DNA of 64,000 nt from Candidatus Kapaibacterium sp. (GCA_025455065.1 JALONG010000007.1:62001-126000), one strand, 5' to 3'; positions 42,938-52,835 are shown, counted from the first letter of the stretch. Numbers and translations are program-made. Notes: generated from the letters alone by a model not told the origin.

Positions 42938-45900
42938 ATGAATACTCGCTTACGGTCGCTGTTTGCTACCGCTCTTTTTGCCGCCGGATTTTCTACGGCA
43001 TTCGTAGTTTTCTTTGCAAGCCGCATAAATGCTTTTGCGCAGGGCAATACATCATCACCTGCTTCATCCGAAACACTGCTTTTGCGCCAGCCGACAGTGC
43101 ATGGCAGTCGTATTGCATTTGCCTACGGGGGCGACCTTTGGACGGCTTCCGCACAGGGCGGCGAGGCAAAGCGCCTCACAAGCCACATCGGGCTGGAATC
43201 TTCGCCAATGTACTCGCCCGACGGCACAAAGATTGCTTTTGTCGGCGAATACGACGGCAACATTGATGTTTTTGTGATGCCGTCTGATGGCGGCACTCCC
43301 ACGCGCCTCACCTTTCACCCGGGCGCAGATGCGCTTGCCGGCTGGTCTCCCGACGGGAAAAGTGTGTTGGTGCGCTCCAGCAGCCATTCCAATTCTCCGC
43401 GTTATGGCAAACTTTTCAAAGTTTCCCTCAGCGCCGGAATGCCGGAAGCGCTGCCGCTTCCAATGGCAGAGCGCGGTGCGTATTCGCCGGACGGCACAAA
43501 ACTTGTCTATAATGCTATTGGCGATGCTTTTAACACGTGGAAACGTTACGGCGGCGGACAGAAAGCGCCGTTGCGGATTATTGACCTTAAAACGCTGGAA
43601 TACGAGATTATTCCCAGCGCTAATGCCAACGGCGGTGTAAATAATTCCAACGACACGCGCTCCATCTGGCTTGGCGACGTGGTGTATTTCCTTTCTGACC
43701 GCAACCGCGTGATGAACATCTTTGCCTACAACACCCGCACCAAAGCCATTGAGCAGCTTACCAAGCACACCGATTACGATGTGAAATTTATGCACGGTAA
43801 CGGCACAACGATTGCTTACGAACAAGGTGGGCGCGTTCATGTTTTGGATGTTGCAACGAAGACTGCAAAGCCGCTTTCTATCTCGGTGCAAGCCGATTTG
43901 AATGCTCAAAGAGCGCGGTATATCAAAGCCGCAAAGTTCATCAACAATTTCGATATTTCCTCCGGCGGCGCACGTGCTGTGTTTGAGGCGCGAGGCGAGA
44001 TTTTGACAGCGCCCGTGAAAAAAGGCGACATTCGCAATTTAACCAATACCACAGGCGCAGTAGAGCGCTCTCCGGCGTGGTCGCCGGACGGAAAACACAT
44101 TGCGTATTTTTCCGATGCAAGCGGCGAATATGCCTTGCACATTCAGGAACAGAGCGGCAAGGAGAAACCTCGCGTGATTACGCTGGCGACGAGCAGTTCT
44201 CCGGCATCATTCTTTTTTGCGCCGCGCTGGTCGCCGGACAGCAAAAAAATTACCTTTGCCGATGTGCGTCTTCAAATCTGGCTTCTGGATGTGGCAAGCG
44301 GCAAATTGACCATTGCCGACAAAGACGAATACAACGAACTCAACACGAGCGGCGGCGGCACAGAAACGCCGCGCTGGTCGCCCGACAGTCGTTGGATGAT
44401 TTATTCCAAGCGCCTTCCGGGGCAGATGAATGCGGTGTTTGTCTATGAAGTTTCCACAGGCAAAATCACGCAAATCACCGATGGCATGAGCGATGCAAGC
44501 GAAGCGGTCTTCAGCCGCGACGGGAAATATGTGTTTTTTGCGGCAAGCACAAACGTCGGCGCAAACGTCGGCTGGCTTGATATGGCACGCTTGGAGCGCC
44601 CCGTTACGCAGAGTTTGTATGCAATCGCTCTCAGCAAAGATACCCCTTCCCCGCTTGCACCCGAAAGCGATGAAGAAACCGTAAAGCCCGCTTCTGATGA
44701 GGCTTCCGGCGACAAAGGCAATGACAAAAAAGACGAAAAGAAAGACGACAAAAAAGATGATAAAGCTGCAAAAAAAGATGCTAAACCCGAAACGAAGATA
44801 GATTTCACGGGCATTTCGCAGCGTATCGTGGCGTTGCCCGTTCCCGACCGTGCATATGCAAATTTGCAAACATCAGACGGCAAGCTCTTTTTCGGGGAAT
44901 TTATCCCGAATAAGCCGGGTTACACGCTGAACGTGTTCGACATGAAAGACCGCAAAAGCACGGTGTTTGCTGAAGGTGTTGGGGCGCACATTGTGAGCGC
45001 CGACGGGAACAAAATTTTGTACCAATCAGGCTTTGGCGCTGCGGCATCGTACTTTGTCGTGGATGCGAAAACCAAGCCCAACGGCTCCGACGGCAGATTA
45101 ACGCTTGATGGAATGGAAGTCTATTCCGACCCTTCGGACGAATGGGCGCAGATGTACCAAGAAGTGTGGCGGATTCAGCGCGATATGTTTTACGACGGAT
45201 CCATGCACGGTACGGATTGGAAAGCGATGGGCGAAAAATATCGCCCATGGGTGAAACACGTAGCGCACAGAGCCGATTTGAACTTTGTTTTTGCGGAATT
45301 GATGGGTGAACTTGTCGTTGGTCATGCCTACGTGAACGGCGGCGATTGGGCGCAGCCGGAGAGCGTTCCTGTGGGCTTGCTCGGTGCGGATTATGAAGTG
45401 GCAAATGGTTTTTACCGCATTAAAACAATTTACAACGGTGAGAATTGGAATCCCACGCTCCGCGCACCGCTTACCCAGCCGGGAGTGAACGTGAATGTCG
45501 GCGATTATGTGCTTGCCGTGAATGGTCGTCCGCTCACAGCCGCACAAAACCTGTATTCGCTCTTTGAAAAAACTGCCGATAAACAAACCACGCTCACGCT
45601 CAATTCCCGCCCAAGCATGGAAGGCGCTCGCACGGTGACTGTCGTTCCGACAAGCAGTGAAGCGGGTTTGAGGAATCGAGCATGGATTGAGAATAATCGC
45701 CGTTTTGTGGATTCGGCATCAAAAGGCAAACTCGCCTACGTGTATATGCCGAACACAGGCTTTGACGGCTATGCGTCGTTTAATCGGTATTATTTCTCGC
45801 AACTTGACCGCGAGGGTGTTGTTTTAGATGAGCGCTTCAATGGCGGCGGTTTGGTAGCAGATTACATCATTGATATGCTCAATCGCCCTATTCTTGCGGG

Positions 45901-46336
45901 TTGGGAGAGCCGTTACGGCAAACAGTTTTTGTCGCCGAGAGCATCCATTTACGGCGCGAAAGTGATGATTGTCAATGAATACGCGGGTTCGGGCGGTGAT
46001 GCGATGCCGCAGTATTTCCGTCGTCGCAGTTTGGGTAAACTTGTCGGAAAGCGCACGTGGGGCGGTCTGGTGGGCATTTCGGGCTATCCGCCGCTTATGG
46101 ACGGCGGCAGCGTTACGTCACCAAGTTTTGGCACGACTTCTCCCGAAGGCGCTTGGGAAGTGGAAAATGTCGGTGTTGCGCCGGATATTGATGTGGAAAT
46201 GGACCCGAAACTTTGCGCACAAGGACGCGACCCGCAGCTTGAAAGAGCGGTGGAACAAGCACTGAAAGAGTTGCAGGCAAATCCCGTAAAGCGCCCTTCA
46301 CGCCCCGCTCCGCCTGTGGAGCGCTCGCGGCAGTGA
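42938..46336 (+). CDS. Tricorn-like S41 protease with beta-propeller
   Basis: The 1132-residue exported protein follows a good CAGGAGAA ribosome site. It has a signal peptide (about 1-36) and TolB/WD40-like propeller blades (about 45-560) with repeated SPDGTKIAF/WSPDGK motifs. A 45-residue Lys/Asp/Glu linker (about 577-622) is followed by a second small propeller region, a PDZ domain (about 840-900) and an S41 protease domain. The catalytic Ser1018 is in NEYAGSGGDAMPQYF. It resembles the tricorn core protease family of bacteria and probably degrades peptides in the periplasm. A terminator follows. Confidence 0.9.
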   Translation: MNTRLRSLFATALFAAGFSTAFVVFFASRINAFAQGNTSSPASSETLLLRQPTVHGSRIAFAYGGDLWTASAQGGEAKRLTSHIGLESSPMYSPDGTKIAFVGEYDGNIDVFVMPSDGGTPTRLTFHPGADALAGWSPDGKSVLVRSSSHSNSPRYGKLFKVSLSAGMPEALPLPMAERGAYSPDGTKLVYNAIGDAFNTWKRYGGGQKAPLRIIDLKTLEYEIIPSANANGGVNNSNDTRSIWLGDVVYFLSDRNRVMNIFAYNTRTKAIEQLTKHTDYDVKFMHGNGTTIAYEQGGRVHVLDVATKTAKPLSISVQADLNAQRARYIKAAKFINNFDISSGGARAVFEARGEILTAPVKKGDIRNLTNTTGAVERSPAWSPDGKHIAYFSDASGEYALHIQEQSGKEKPRVITLATSSSPASFFFAPRWSPDSKKITFADVRLQIWLLDVASGKLTIADKDEYNELNTSGGGTETPRWSPDSRWMIYSKRLPGQMNAVFVYEVSTGKITQITDGMSDASEAVFSRDGKYVFFAASTNVGANVGWLDMARLERPVTQSLYAIALSKDTPSPLAPESDEETVKPASDEASGDKGNDKKDEKKDDKKDDKAAKKDAKPETKIDFTGISQRIVALPVPDRAYANLQTSDGKLFFGEFIPNKPGYTLNVFDMKDRKSTVFAEGVGAHIVSADGNKILYQSGFGAAASYFVVDAKTKPNGSDGRLTLDGMEVYSDPSDEWAQMYQEVWRIQRDMFYDGSMHGTDWKAMGEKYRPWVKHVAHRADLNFVFAELMGELVVGHAYVNGGDWAQPESVPVGLLGADYEVANGFYRIKTIYNGENWNPTLRAPLTQPGVNVNVGDYVLAVNGRPLTAAQNLYSLFEKTADKQTTLTLNSRPSMEGARTVTVVPTSSEAGLRNRAWIENNRRFVDSASKGKLAYVYMPNTGFDGYASFNRYYFSQLDREGVVLDERFNGGGLVADYIIDMLNRPILAGWESRYGKQFLSPRASIYGAKVMIVNEYAGSGGDAMPQYFRRRSLGKLVGKRTWGGLVGISGYPPLMDGGSVTSPSFGTTSPEGAWEVENVGVAPDIDVEMDPKLCAQGRDPQLERAVEQALKELQANPVKRPSRPAPPVERSRQ

Positions 46337-46373
46337 TGTAGATTGTGATTGTAGATGGTTCATTTCTTTATGC

Positions 46374-46414
46374 AAAAGCGATAGTACCTAAGCGGGTGCT
46401 ATCGCTTTTTTTTT
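46374..46414 (+). terminator. Strong intrinsic terminator
   Basis: AAAAGCGATAG (46374-46384) pairs with CTATCGCTTTT (46399-46409), and a T9 run is included. It ends the protease gene. The A-run on the other side makes it usable for hisH on the opposite strand as well. Confidence 0.85.
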
Positions 46415-46443
46415 GCAAGTACCAATCGTGCGAAGCATTACGC

Positions 46444-47058
46444 TCACAGCGCCAAGAAATTTTTCAATATCTGCGAACCCGCTTCACCACTCTTTTCGGG
46501 GTGAAACTGCACGGCATAAAAATTCCCTTTGTGTAAACCACCGCTAAAAGGCTGCACATAGTCCGTCGTGGCAATGGTCTCCGGTACAAGTTCTGCGGCG
46601 TAGCTGTGGACATAATACACATAAAATTCTTGCGGAAGATTGGCAAAAAGCGGGTGTGGCGTGGTTGAAAGTGTGTTGGTTACAAGCGTGTTCCAGCCGA
46701 TTTGCGGTACTTTGAAGCGCTGACGTTCCTCCGGCTTCGGCGCAAAGCGGCGAATTGTTGCATCGAATACACCCATACACGTCGTGTCGTTTTCCTCCGA
46801 ATGGGCGCATAAAAGCTGCATTCCCACGCATATCCCGAAAACAGGCTGTTTGAGGCTTGTAATCACCTTATCCAAGCCGCGTTCCCGCAAATACGTCATT
46901 GCAGAACGCGCTTCACCAACGCCCGGAAAGATGACTTTATCGGCACTGTGCAGCACGTCGGGGTCGTCGGAAATAACGGGTTGTATTCCTAAACGGTCAA
47001 GAGCAAAGAGCAGGGATTGGATGTTTCCTGCGTTATAGCGGACAATGGCGAGGTTCAT
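46444..47058 (-). CDS. hisH: Imidazole glycerol phosphate synthase glutaminase subunit
   Basis: The 204-residue class I glutamine amidotransferase has AIVRYNAGNIQSL at the N-terminus, the nucleophile loop GICVGMQLLC and the FHPEKSG His/Glu pair. It supplies ammonia to HisF in histidine synthesis. No other his gene is in the window; a MATE transporter gene lies 49 bases upstream in the same direction. The ATG at 47058 (MNLAIVRYN) is standard. The one at 47106 adds 16 odd residues. Confidence 0.92.
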   Translation of the reverse strand: MNLAIVRYNAGNIQSLLFALDRLGIQPVISDDPDVLHSADKVIFPGVGEARSAMTYLRERGLDKVITSLKQPVFGICVGMQLLCAHSEENDTTCMGVFDATIRRFAPKPEERQRFKVPQIGWNTLVTNTLSTTPHPLFANLPQEFYVYYVHSYAAELVPETIATTDYVQPFSGGLHKGNFYAVQFHPEKSGEAGSQILKNFLAL

Positions 47059-47107
47059 GGTGAAAACAATTATGTTCGGAGTTTGGTAGATGATTTTGTT
47101 CCGCAAT

Positions 47108-48487
47108 TTACACTTTTACTTGTTTCCATGCACCTTTGCGGAAATAATACCATGAAATTCCTGCAATCAACGTTTCTGCCGCAGGCACGGCAATAAATGC
47201 GCCCGGAGCGCCCCATCCCAAGCCTTTCGCCAGAAAATATGCCAGTGGAATTTGAAACAGCCAAAAACCGACGATGTTGATATACGTGGGTGTTTTCGTG
47301 TCGCCCGCACCATTTAAGGCTTGCAGCATCACCATTTCCAAACCGTAGAAAATATACCCCACACCGATAATCCTGAGCGCCAGTGTACCAAAATGGTGGA
47401 CTTCTGGGTCAGTGGTGAAAATACTGATGATAGGTGAGGCGGCAAAGACAAACGCGACCGTAACAAATCCCATAAAAATGGCATTGTACTTTGCCGTCAA
47501 AACAACGCTTTCTTCGGCACGTTGTGGCTTTTGTGCGCCGAGATTCTGCCCCACGAGCGTTGCTGCGGCATTGCTCAAGCCCCAGGCAGGCATAAGAAAA
47601 AACATGATGTTGCGAATACAAATTTGGTATCCTGCTGAGGCTGCTGTTCCGCCCGTTTCCGCTACGAGCCGCACCAATACTACCCATGAACCGCTTGCGA
47701 TAATATTTTGAAAAGCCGCCGGAAGTGCTATATCAAAAATTGAACGGATAACCTCCCCGTCAAACCGCACAAAATCTCGTTTGAAGCGTATGATACCGTC
47801 GCCTTTGAACAAGTGAAAACATTGATAACAAACCCCTAAACCCCGCGCCAATACTGTCGCCCAAGCCGCCCCCACAAGACCGAAATAATGAATAAAAATA
47901 GGGCAGAGAATGATGTTCGACAACGAAGCAAGCCAAAGACTGCGCATCGCCATTGCTGCATCGCCCGCACCGCGAAACACGCCGTTGATGACGAAAATCA
48001 ACACCACAACCACCGAACCGCCCAGCATTGTTCGCGTGAAGGATGTTCCTTCGGCGATAACATCAGGCTTTGCGCCCATGAGGGCAAGAATATCACCGGC
48101 AAAAATGATTCCGCCGGCGCTAAAGGCAAGCGCAATGAGAACAGAAAGTAAAATTGCCTGAAAACCCGCATTAGCGGCGGCTTCGGGGTTTTTCTCTCCG
48201 ACGCGCCGAGCGACAATTGCTGTGGCGGCAATACTGATACCCATTCCTAACGAGTACACCAAAAACATGACCGATTCGGTCATACCGACCGTCGCAATAG
48301 CATTTGCGCCGAGTTTACCGACAAAGTACATATCCACGACCGCAAAGACGCTTTCCAAGCAGAGTTCCAGCATCATCGGTATTGCCAGCAAAAACACGGC
48401 GCGGCGTATGCTTCCTTCGGTATAATCTTGTTCTTCGCCTTTGAGGGATTCTTTGATAATTCCCCAAACGCTTGAAAGCGATTCCAT
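47108..48487 (-). CDS. MATE-family efflux transporter
   Basis: The 459-residue 12-helix antiporter has SIRRAVFLLAIPMMLELCLES near the start, the PAAFQNIIASGSWVVLVRLVAE repeat-half motif, AAATLVGQNLGAQ, and YIFYGLEMVMLQALNGAGDT, as in NorM/DinF-type transporters. It exports drugs or metabolites with Na+ or H+. hisH lies directly downstream, though a functional link is not obvious. Confidence 0.9.
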   Translation of the reverse strand: MESLSSVWGIIKESLKGEEQDYTEGSIRRAVFLLAIPMMLELCLESVFAVVDMYFVGKLGANAIATVGMTESVMFLVYSLGMGISIAATAIVARRVGEKNPEAAANAGFQAILLSVLIALAFSAGGIIFAGDILALMGAKPDVIAEGTSFTRTMLGGSVVVVLIFVINGVFRGAGDAAMAMRSLWLASLSNIILCPIFIHYFGLVGAAWATVLARGLGVCYQCFHLFKGDGIIRFKRDFVRFDGEVIRSIFDIALPAAFQNIIASGSWVVLVRLVAETGGTAASAGYQICIRNIMFFLMPAWGLSNAAATLVGQNLGAQKPQRAEESVVLTAKYNAIFMGFVTVAFVFAASPIISIFTTDPEVHHFGTLALRIIGVGYIFYGLEMVMLQALNGAGDTKTPTYINIVGFWLFQIPLAYFLAKGLGWGAPGAFIAVPAAETLIAGISWYYFRKGAWKQVKV

Positions 48488-48657
48488 AAAACGTTGTTGT
48501 GAAATGGTTTGTAAAAAAGTGGGAGTGAGGAGACGCGAAACAAACCCCGTAATAATATTCTCACCACGCGGACTGCAAAAGTGTCCTTGCTAGAAGGCTG
48601 CATCAGTGGTTGTACGGGTTTTTCCTGTTGTGGAATGTAATCAGATTTGACAAAGTG

Positions 48658-49065
48658 CTATTCCCGCAAACGAATTTTGAGTGTCGTGCGACTGCCGGTT
48701 TCTGTTTTGGTAAAATCTGCCGCGTCGCACAGTGAGCGCATTAAAAATACTCCCCGCCCGCCGTCTCGCAGTAAATTTTCCGGTGCAAGCGGGTCGGGCA
48801 AAGTATCAGGATTAAAGCCCATTCCAAAATCATCAATCGTCAAAACAACCATTCCCGCAAGCACTTCCCCAGCTAAGGTGACAGATTTACTTTCATCGCG
48901 TTTGTTACCGTGAACAATGGCATTGTTCACCCCTTCGGTAAGCGCAATAATTGCATTGTGATAACGTGTTTCATCCATACCAACATCCGCAACCAATTCC
49001 CGTAAGAATGGCTCAACATACCGTAAATTTTTGGTATTACTTTGGAGAATCAAGGTTTTAACCAT
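48658..49065 (-). CDS. RsbW-like anti-sigma/serine kinase
   Basis: The 135-residue GHKL-fold ATPase has the N-box EGVNNAIVHGNKRDES, the G1-box DDFGMGF and the G2-box DGGRGVFLMRSL, as in RsbW/SpoIIAB-like HATPase_c_2 proteins. These bind or phosphorylate an anti-sigma antagonist in partner-switching circuits. No STAS-domain antagonist or sigma factor gene is next to it. It is a single gene between the MATE and outer-membrane genes. Confidence 0.85.
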   Translation of the reverse strand: MVKTLILQSNTKNLRYVEPFLRELVADVGMDETRYHNAIIALTEGVNNAIVHGNKRDESKSVTLAGEVLAGMVVLTIDDFGMGFNPDTLPDPLAPENLLRDGGRGVFLMRSLCDAADFTKTETGSRTTLKIRLRE

Positions 49066-49145
49066 AGTTCAGCGATAAATCAACGAAAAAAATCAGCAAC
49101 AATTCTGCAATGCAGTGACGATGCGTTTTCAAGGATATTTTTTTG

Positions 49146-51218
49146 TCAAAGCGACATTGTTACAGAACACAAAATGTTCGGAACACCGCGTAAAAACGAC
49201 GTTTTGTCGAACTGAAATTCATACCAACCGGTGAGGCGCACGAGTGTTCCCGATGCAAAGTCCAATTCAACCAATGTTTCCGGCGCAACAGCGCGATTGA
49301 CAAAGCCGGGTGGACGTGCGCCCCCGGGAGCAGCTATCGGTTCTTGCGTCAGTACATACACCCGCCCGCCAATTCCGATGCGGGCTTGCGGTGTTCTACC
49401 GAAACGTTGCGGTATAGCAGCGTTTAACCATGTTGTCTCCGCCTGCGTTACGCAAAGTAGGCGGACAAAGGTTTCGAGGTTTTGGTCGCGGGGTGTTTCG
49501 GAAAATTCCCGCCAACGAAATTCGCCCCGCTCAAAATACCGAAATAAAATGCGAGATTCAAGAGTAGCGTGCGGATTCAGAATAATTCGCAGCGAATCCC
49601 TGTATGCCACTTGTCGGAGGCTGAAACTTTGTACCGTTCCAAGGACATCCTCAAAATCGAAACTCGTGTAATTCGCCAGCACTTCAAATTGCGGACGCAT
49701 TTCGAGAACGCCTGTTTTGATGGTAAAATACGGCGCTAAACGAATGATTCTATTCCAATTATTCTGAGCGCTGCGCTGCGATTTGATAAACACCAGATGC
49801 GCTAAACGCATCTCAGCAAGAATTGTGCCTGAAAAAATGTGCGAAAAAATATGCGTGTACGAAGCGTTCGCATTTATCGTCAATTCATCGCGGTCGTCGT
49901 TGTTAAGCGCACTCGGCGTATCGTACCGCAAAAGCGATGTCGAATACTCGCCCCGAAGCGAATCCCCCGACGCAAGCATCCATGCGGTTTGCGCCCAAAG
50001 TGTCCAGCGAATACTTACGTTGTCGCGTTGCAATTCCGCGCTGCGAAGCGTTTGCAAATCCACATCTGCCACTGAAAAGCGCTCCGTTACGCGGTTTGCT
50101 TCATTGCGATTGTCCACGGTGAAGCCTGCTGCATGGTTGCTTGTGGCAAATTGCGCGCGGAGTGTCGTATTCAGCGAAAAGCGTAATTGGTCCACATCGC
50201 GCTGCACAGCGCTTATCGGCACTTGCTCCAATGCAGAATTGTATTTCCGCCCCACTGCCCAATTTTCAACAAAGCCCTGAACCTCAGCTTCTATACCGCT
50301 TACAATCGGCAGTGCAAAGCGTCCGTTCACACGCAAGAGCCGTTCCAAGCGGGTTTCGATTGCCAAAGCAGGATTCATGCCTTGTTGCAGCGTTGTGTAA
50401 AAATCGCGCTCCAATGCGGTGTACTGCGCTGAAATGTCAAGCTGTGCGTTGCCTTCAAAAGTACGGCTCATGGTGAGGCGCGTATTAAATTGTGTGTTGG
50501 TGCGGATATTCGACAAGTTCGTCCAAAACCCGCCTGCATCCAACGACAGTGCATAATCGTCCAATCGCAGATTGCGCCCTGCTACGCCGCCTGCCAGCGT
50601 CCAACCTCGGTCTGCAATGCCAAGCTGTTCATTAAATTCACCACCGCCCAAAAACCGCACCGTAACTTGCTCGAAAGGCTGCCATGCTGTTTGAGGGCTT
50701 TTCCACTGCGCTCCAGCGCTGAGTCCAAGTTGCAAAAGCCTGTTTAAGCCGATTGCACGGGAATCCGCCGAAAACGACGAGGCATTTGCCACAACCAGCG
50801 AAAACGCGGAATCAAGCGGCTGCTCGAACCGCACCAGTGCATCGGCATCGTCACGGACGGCAAAACCACTTGTGCGAATAGCGCTACCGCGATATTGACT
50901 TTGCGCAATCAGCGTTCCAAGCGGCAGCGCCTCAAAAAGCCGTAGAGGAAACGTACCTGAAAGCTCACCGCGAAACAAAAACGTGTTGGCGATTTTGTCC
51001 ATACCAAAGCGAACGCGCTGCTGCGAACCAAGCGTCGAATCCGAAACCAGCATCAGTATTGGCGATTGAGCGTGAAGTATCTCCGTGCAAAGTGCCAAAC
51101 ACAATATCACCCAAAGCGCTCGAAGGCAGATGGTCCTTCTACGGACACGGTGAACGTCCGCAAGAACAATACTGCCACCGAACAAGGTTTGATGAGGCTT
51201 TGCGGAGTGGAAAAGCAT
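49146..51218 (-). CDS. Putative outer-membrane beta-barrel protein
   Basis: The 690-residue protein has a hydrophobic signal segment (CLRALWVILCLALCTEILHAQS, about 31-52). Its mature part is almost wholly made of alternating polar/aromatic strands (FNTRLTMSRTFEGNAQLDIS, LTINANASYTHIF) and Asn/Arg-rich turns, characteristic of a large barrel. The final residues FDKTSFLRGVPNILCSVTMSL end in a hydrophobic pattern suited to BAM insertion. The N-terminal 30 residues before the signal segment are long, so the true start may lie internal to 51218. Cargo unknown. Confidence 0.62.
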   Translation of the reverse strand: MLFHSAKPHQTLFGGSIVLADVHRVRRRTICLRALWVILCLALCTEILHAQSPILMLVSDSTLGSQQRVRFGMDKIANTFLFRGELSGTFPLRLFEALPLGTLIAQSQYRGSAIRTSGFAVRDDADALVRFEQPLDSAFSLVVANASSFSADSRAIGLNRLLQLGLSAGAQWKSPQTAWQPFEQVTVRFLGGGEFNEQLGIADRGWTLAGGVAGRNLRLDDYALSLDAGGFWTNLSNIRTNTQFNTRLTMSRTFEGNAQLDISAQYTALERDFYTTLQQGMNPALAIETRLERLLRVNGRFALPIVSGIEAEVQGFVENWAVGRKYNSALEQVPISAVQRDVDQLRFSLNTTLRAQFATSNHAAGFTVDNRNEANRVTERFSVADVDLQTLRSAELQRDNVSIRWTLWAQTAWMLASGDSLRGEYSTSLLRYDTPSALNNDDRDELTINANASYTHIFSHIFSGTILAEMRLAHLVFIKSQRSAQNNWNRIIRLAPYFTIKTGVLEMRPQFEVLANYTSFDFEDVLGTVQSFSLRQVAYRDSLRIILNPHATLESRILFRYFERGEFRWREFSETPRDQNLETFVRLLCVTQAETTWLNAAIPQRFGRTPQARIGIGGRVYVLTQEPIAAPGGARPPGFVNRAVAPETLVELDFASGTLVRLTGWYEFQFDKTSFLRGVPNILCSVTMSL

Positions 51219-51296
51219 TGGTTGAAAAAAAAACTGCGATATTCGGAACTATCACGCCGTAAATTGCGTTAGGATTGTAATCTAGCCTCTTTTTCG

Positions 51297-51356
51297 GTTT
51301 AGAACAAGTTTCGTTTAGAACAAGTTTCTTACAATAAGTTTCTTACAACAAATTTC
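51297..51356 (+). repeat. Four tandem repeats upstream of 51402
   Basis: Two 16-base units GTTTAGAACAAGTTTC (51297-51312, 51313-51328) are followed by two 14-base relatives TTACAATAAGTTTC and TTACAACAAATTTC ending at 51356. They lie 45-105 bases before the ATG, in the promoter/leader zone, and could be a repeated regulator site. Confidence 0.7.
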
Positions 51357-51401
51357 GCTGACAAATCACACTCTCACCATTTCATATCGCACGGAGGAAC
51401 T

Positions 51402-51935
51402 ATGGCACGTCCTACTCCCGAACTCATTGATGCACTACGCACAACCGCAAAGCGGCTTCGCACTGATGTTCAGTATTATTGGAGTCATCAGGGAAGTTGT
51501 AACTGTGGGCATTTAGCGCAAACAATTACGAAACTTTCCAAAGTAGAAATTCACAGCATTGCCATTGAACGGCACGGCGATTGGGATGACCATGCCGAAG
51601 ATTACTGCCCGACAAGCGGTCATCATCTGGATTCTATTATTACGCAAATGCTCGAAATTGGGCTTGAACGCTCGGATATTGGTGATTTGGAGCGGCTTTC
51701 CAATACCGCAATTTTACTGCGCATCCCACCGGAACTAAGAGCGCTGCAATACAATCGCCGCGAGGATGTGGTGCTGTACATGGAAACATGGGCAGCCATG
51801 CTTGAAGAACAACTCCTTGCTACTATCTCCCTTCCTTTGACGGAGCAATTTTTTAATTCCCAGACAGCGACAGAACAAGCACCGACGGACTCTGCTTCGG
51901 AACGCGAATATCACGCTTTGGAATTAGCTGTTTAG
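51402..51935 (+). CDS. Conserved-looking cytosolic protein with CNCGH motif
   Basis: The 177-residue protein is preceded by a strong ribosome site (CGGAGGAACT, then ATG). It has no signal peptide. Near the N-terminus is a HQGSCNCGHLAQTITKL segment (about 29-45) and DDHAEDYCPTSGHHLDSI (about 66-83): clustered Cys/His that could bind a metal. The rest is helical. The family is known to me only as hypothetical. Tandem repeats lie in its upstream region and a bidirectional terminator follows. Confidence 0.75.
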   Translation: MARPTPELIDALRTTAKRLRTDVQYYWSHQGSCNCGHLAQTITKLSKVEIHSIAIERHGDWDDHAEDYCPTSGHHLDSIITQMLEIGLERSDIGDLERLSNTAILLRIPPELRALQYNRREDVVLYMETWAAMLEEQLLATISLPLTEQFFNSQTATEQAPTDSASEREYHALELAV

Positions 51936-51984
51936 AAACTCAGGCACGAGGTACTTGCGCTATTGCCTAACAATCTGCCAATAA

Positions 51985-52023
51985 AAAAAGCCGTTTGGTA
52001 CGAACTTGACCAAACGGCTTTTT
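51985..52023. terminator. Bidirectional intrinsic terminator
   Basis: AAAAAGCCGTTTGGT (51985-51999) pairs with ACCAAACGGCTTTTT (52009-52023), a 15-bp stem with T-runs on both strands. It separates the convergent genes at 51402 and 52049. Confidence 0.88.
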
Positions 52024-52048
52024 CTGTGTTTATGCCACATTCCGCCCT

Positions 52049-52756
52049 TTACTCAAACCGAAAGCGCATACCGACATTCACCGACAAACCGCTTAGATTC
52101 TGGTTTGTGGGTACGACGTAGCTCGTACTAAGCGATTCTTGTAATCCCGTTACAAGGCGGTAGCTTGCCCCAAGTGAAGCCGCGAGATTAGGATTCAAGT
52201 TGATTTCACCAAACGCCGAAGGTTCTACCACAAAGAACTGTGGTGTAAAGAGACGACCGATATTTTCAAATATACCCAAAGGGCGAATTGGGGAAAAATT
52301 TGTCGCTTCAGCAGAGCCATACCCCACAAGCAATGAACCGCCAACGTGAATAAGGCGATGCGGCATATACCGATATTCTGCCAATACACCTGAATACCCC
52401 ATGTTCATTCGCTGGTGAGAAAACGACCAATATGTGCCGAAGCCGACAAGAAGGCTTTTATTCACCTGCGCACCACCATAAACACCAAGCATCGTTCCCC
52501 ACGAAGAGCCTGCCGGCGTAGCTTTGAAGGTCGGCACAAGCACAAAGGGTGCTTTTTCGCCGAAGAGTGTTTCGATGCCGCTTTCGTTGCCTTGTTGCTG
52601 GTAAGGCTGCGGGGGCATTGTTTCTTGCGGAGCGCTTTGTGTGGATTGTTGCGTGGTTTGTGGTTGCTGCGAAGGTTGCTGCTCTTGTGCAAACAGAACA
52701 GTGCCAAACATCAGTACCGAAGCGCTCAAAGCAAGATTTTTCAGAAATAGTTTCAT
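52049..52756 (-). CDS. Small outer-membrane barrel-like protein, paralogue of 52836
   Basis: The 235-residue protein has signal peptide KLFLKNLALSASVLMFGTVL with cleavage near LFA. A Gln/Pro/Thr-rich stretch (about 24-50) is followed by strands with short Gly/Asn turns and a Phe-ending C-terminus (MRFRFE). Motifs such as SSWGTMLGVYGGAQVNKSLLVG and VVEPSAFGEINLN match the neighbour at 52836, so the two are tandem duplicates. Function unknown; an 8-strand barrel is plausible. Confidence 0.7.
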   Translation of the reverse strand: MKLFLKNLALSASVLMFGTVLFAQEQQPSQQPQTTQQSTQSAPQETMPPQPYQQQGNESGIETLFGEKAPFVLVPTFKATPAGSSWGTMLGVYGGAQVNKSLLVGFGTYWSFSHQRMNMGYSGVLAEYRYMPHRLIHVGGSLLVGYGSAEATNFSPIRPLGIFENIGRLFTPQFFVVEPSAFGEINLNPNLAASLGASYRLVTGLQESLSTSYVVPTNQNLSGLSVNVGMRFRFE

Positions 52757-52835
52757 GGTTCAAACAGTAAAATGTTGAAAAAAATTGTGTCAATTCGTGT
52801 GATTCGTGGACAAAAAATGAGACCTGAGATTCGCC

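Noticed and set aside
43064-43909. 281-codon minus-strand frame
   Set aside because: It lies wholly inside the tricorn-like protease gene, has no family features and no ribosome site.
44207-44869. Hydrophobic 220-codon minus-strand frame
   Set aside because: Its Phe/Val-rich part is the complement of the Lys/Asp linker of the S41 protease.
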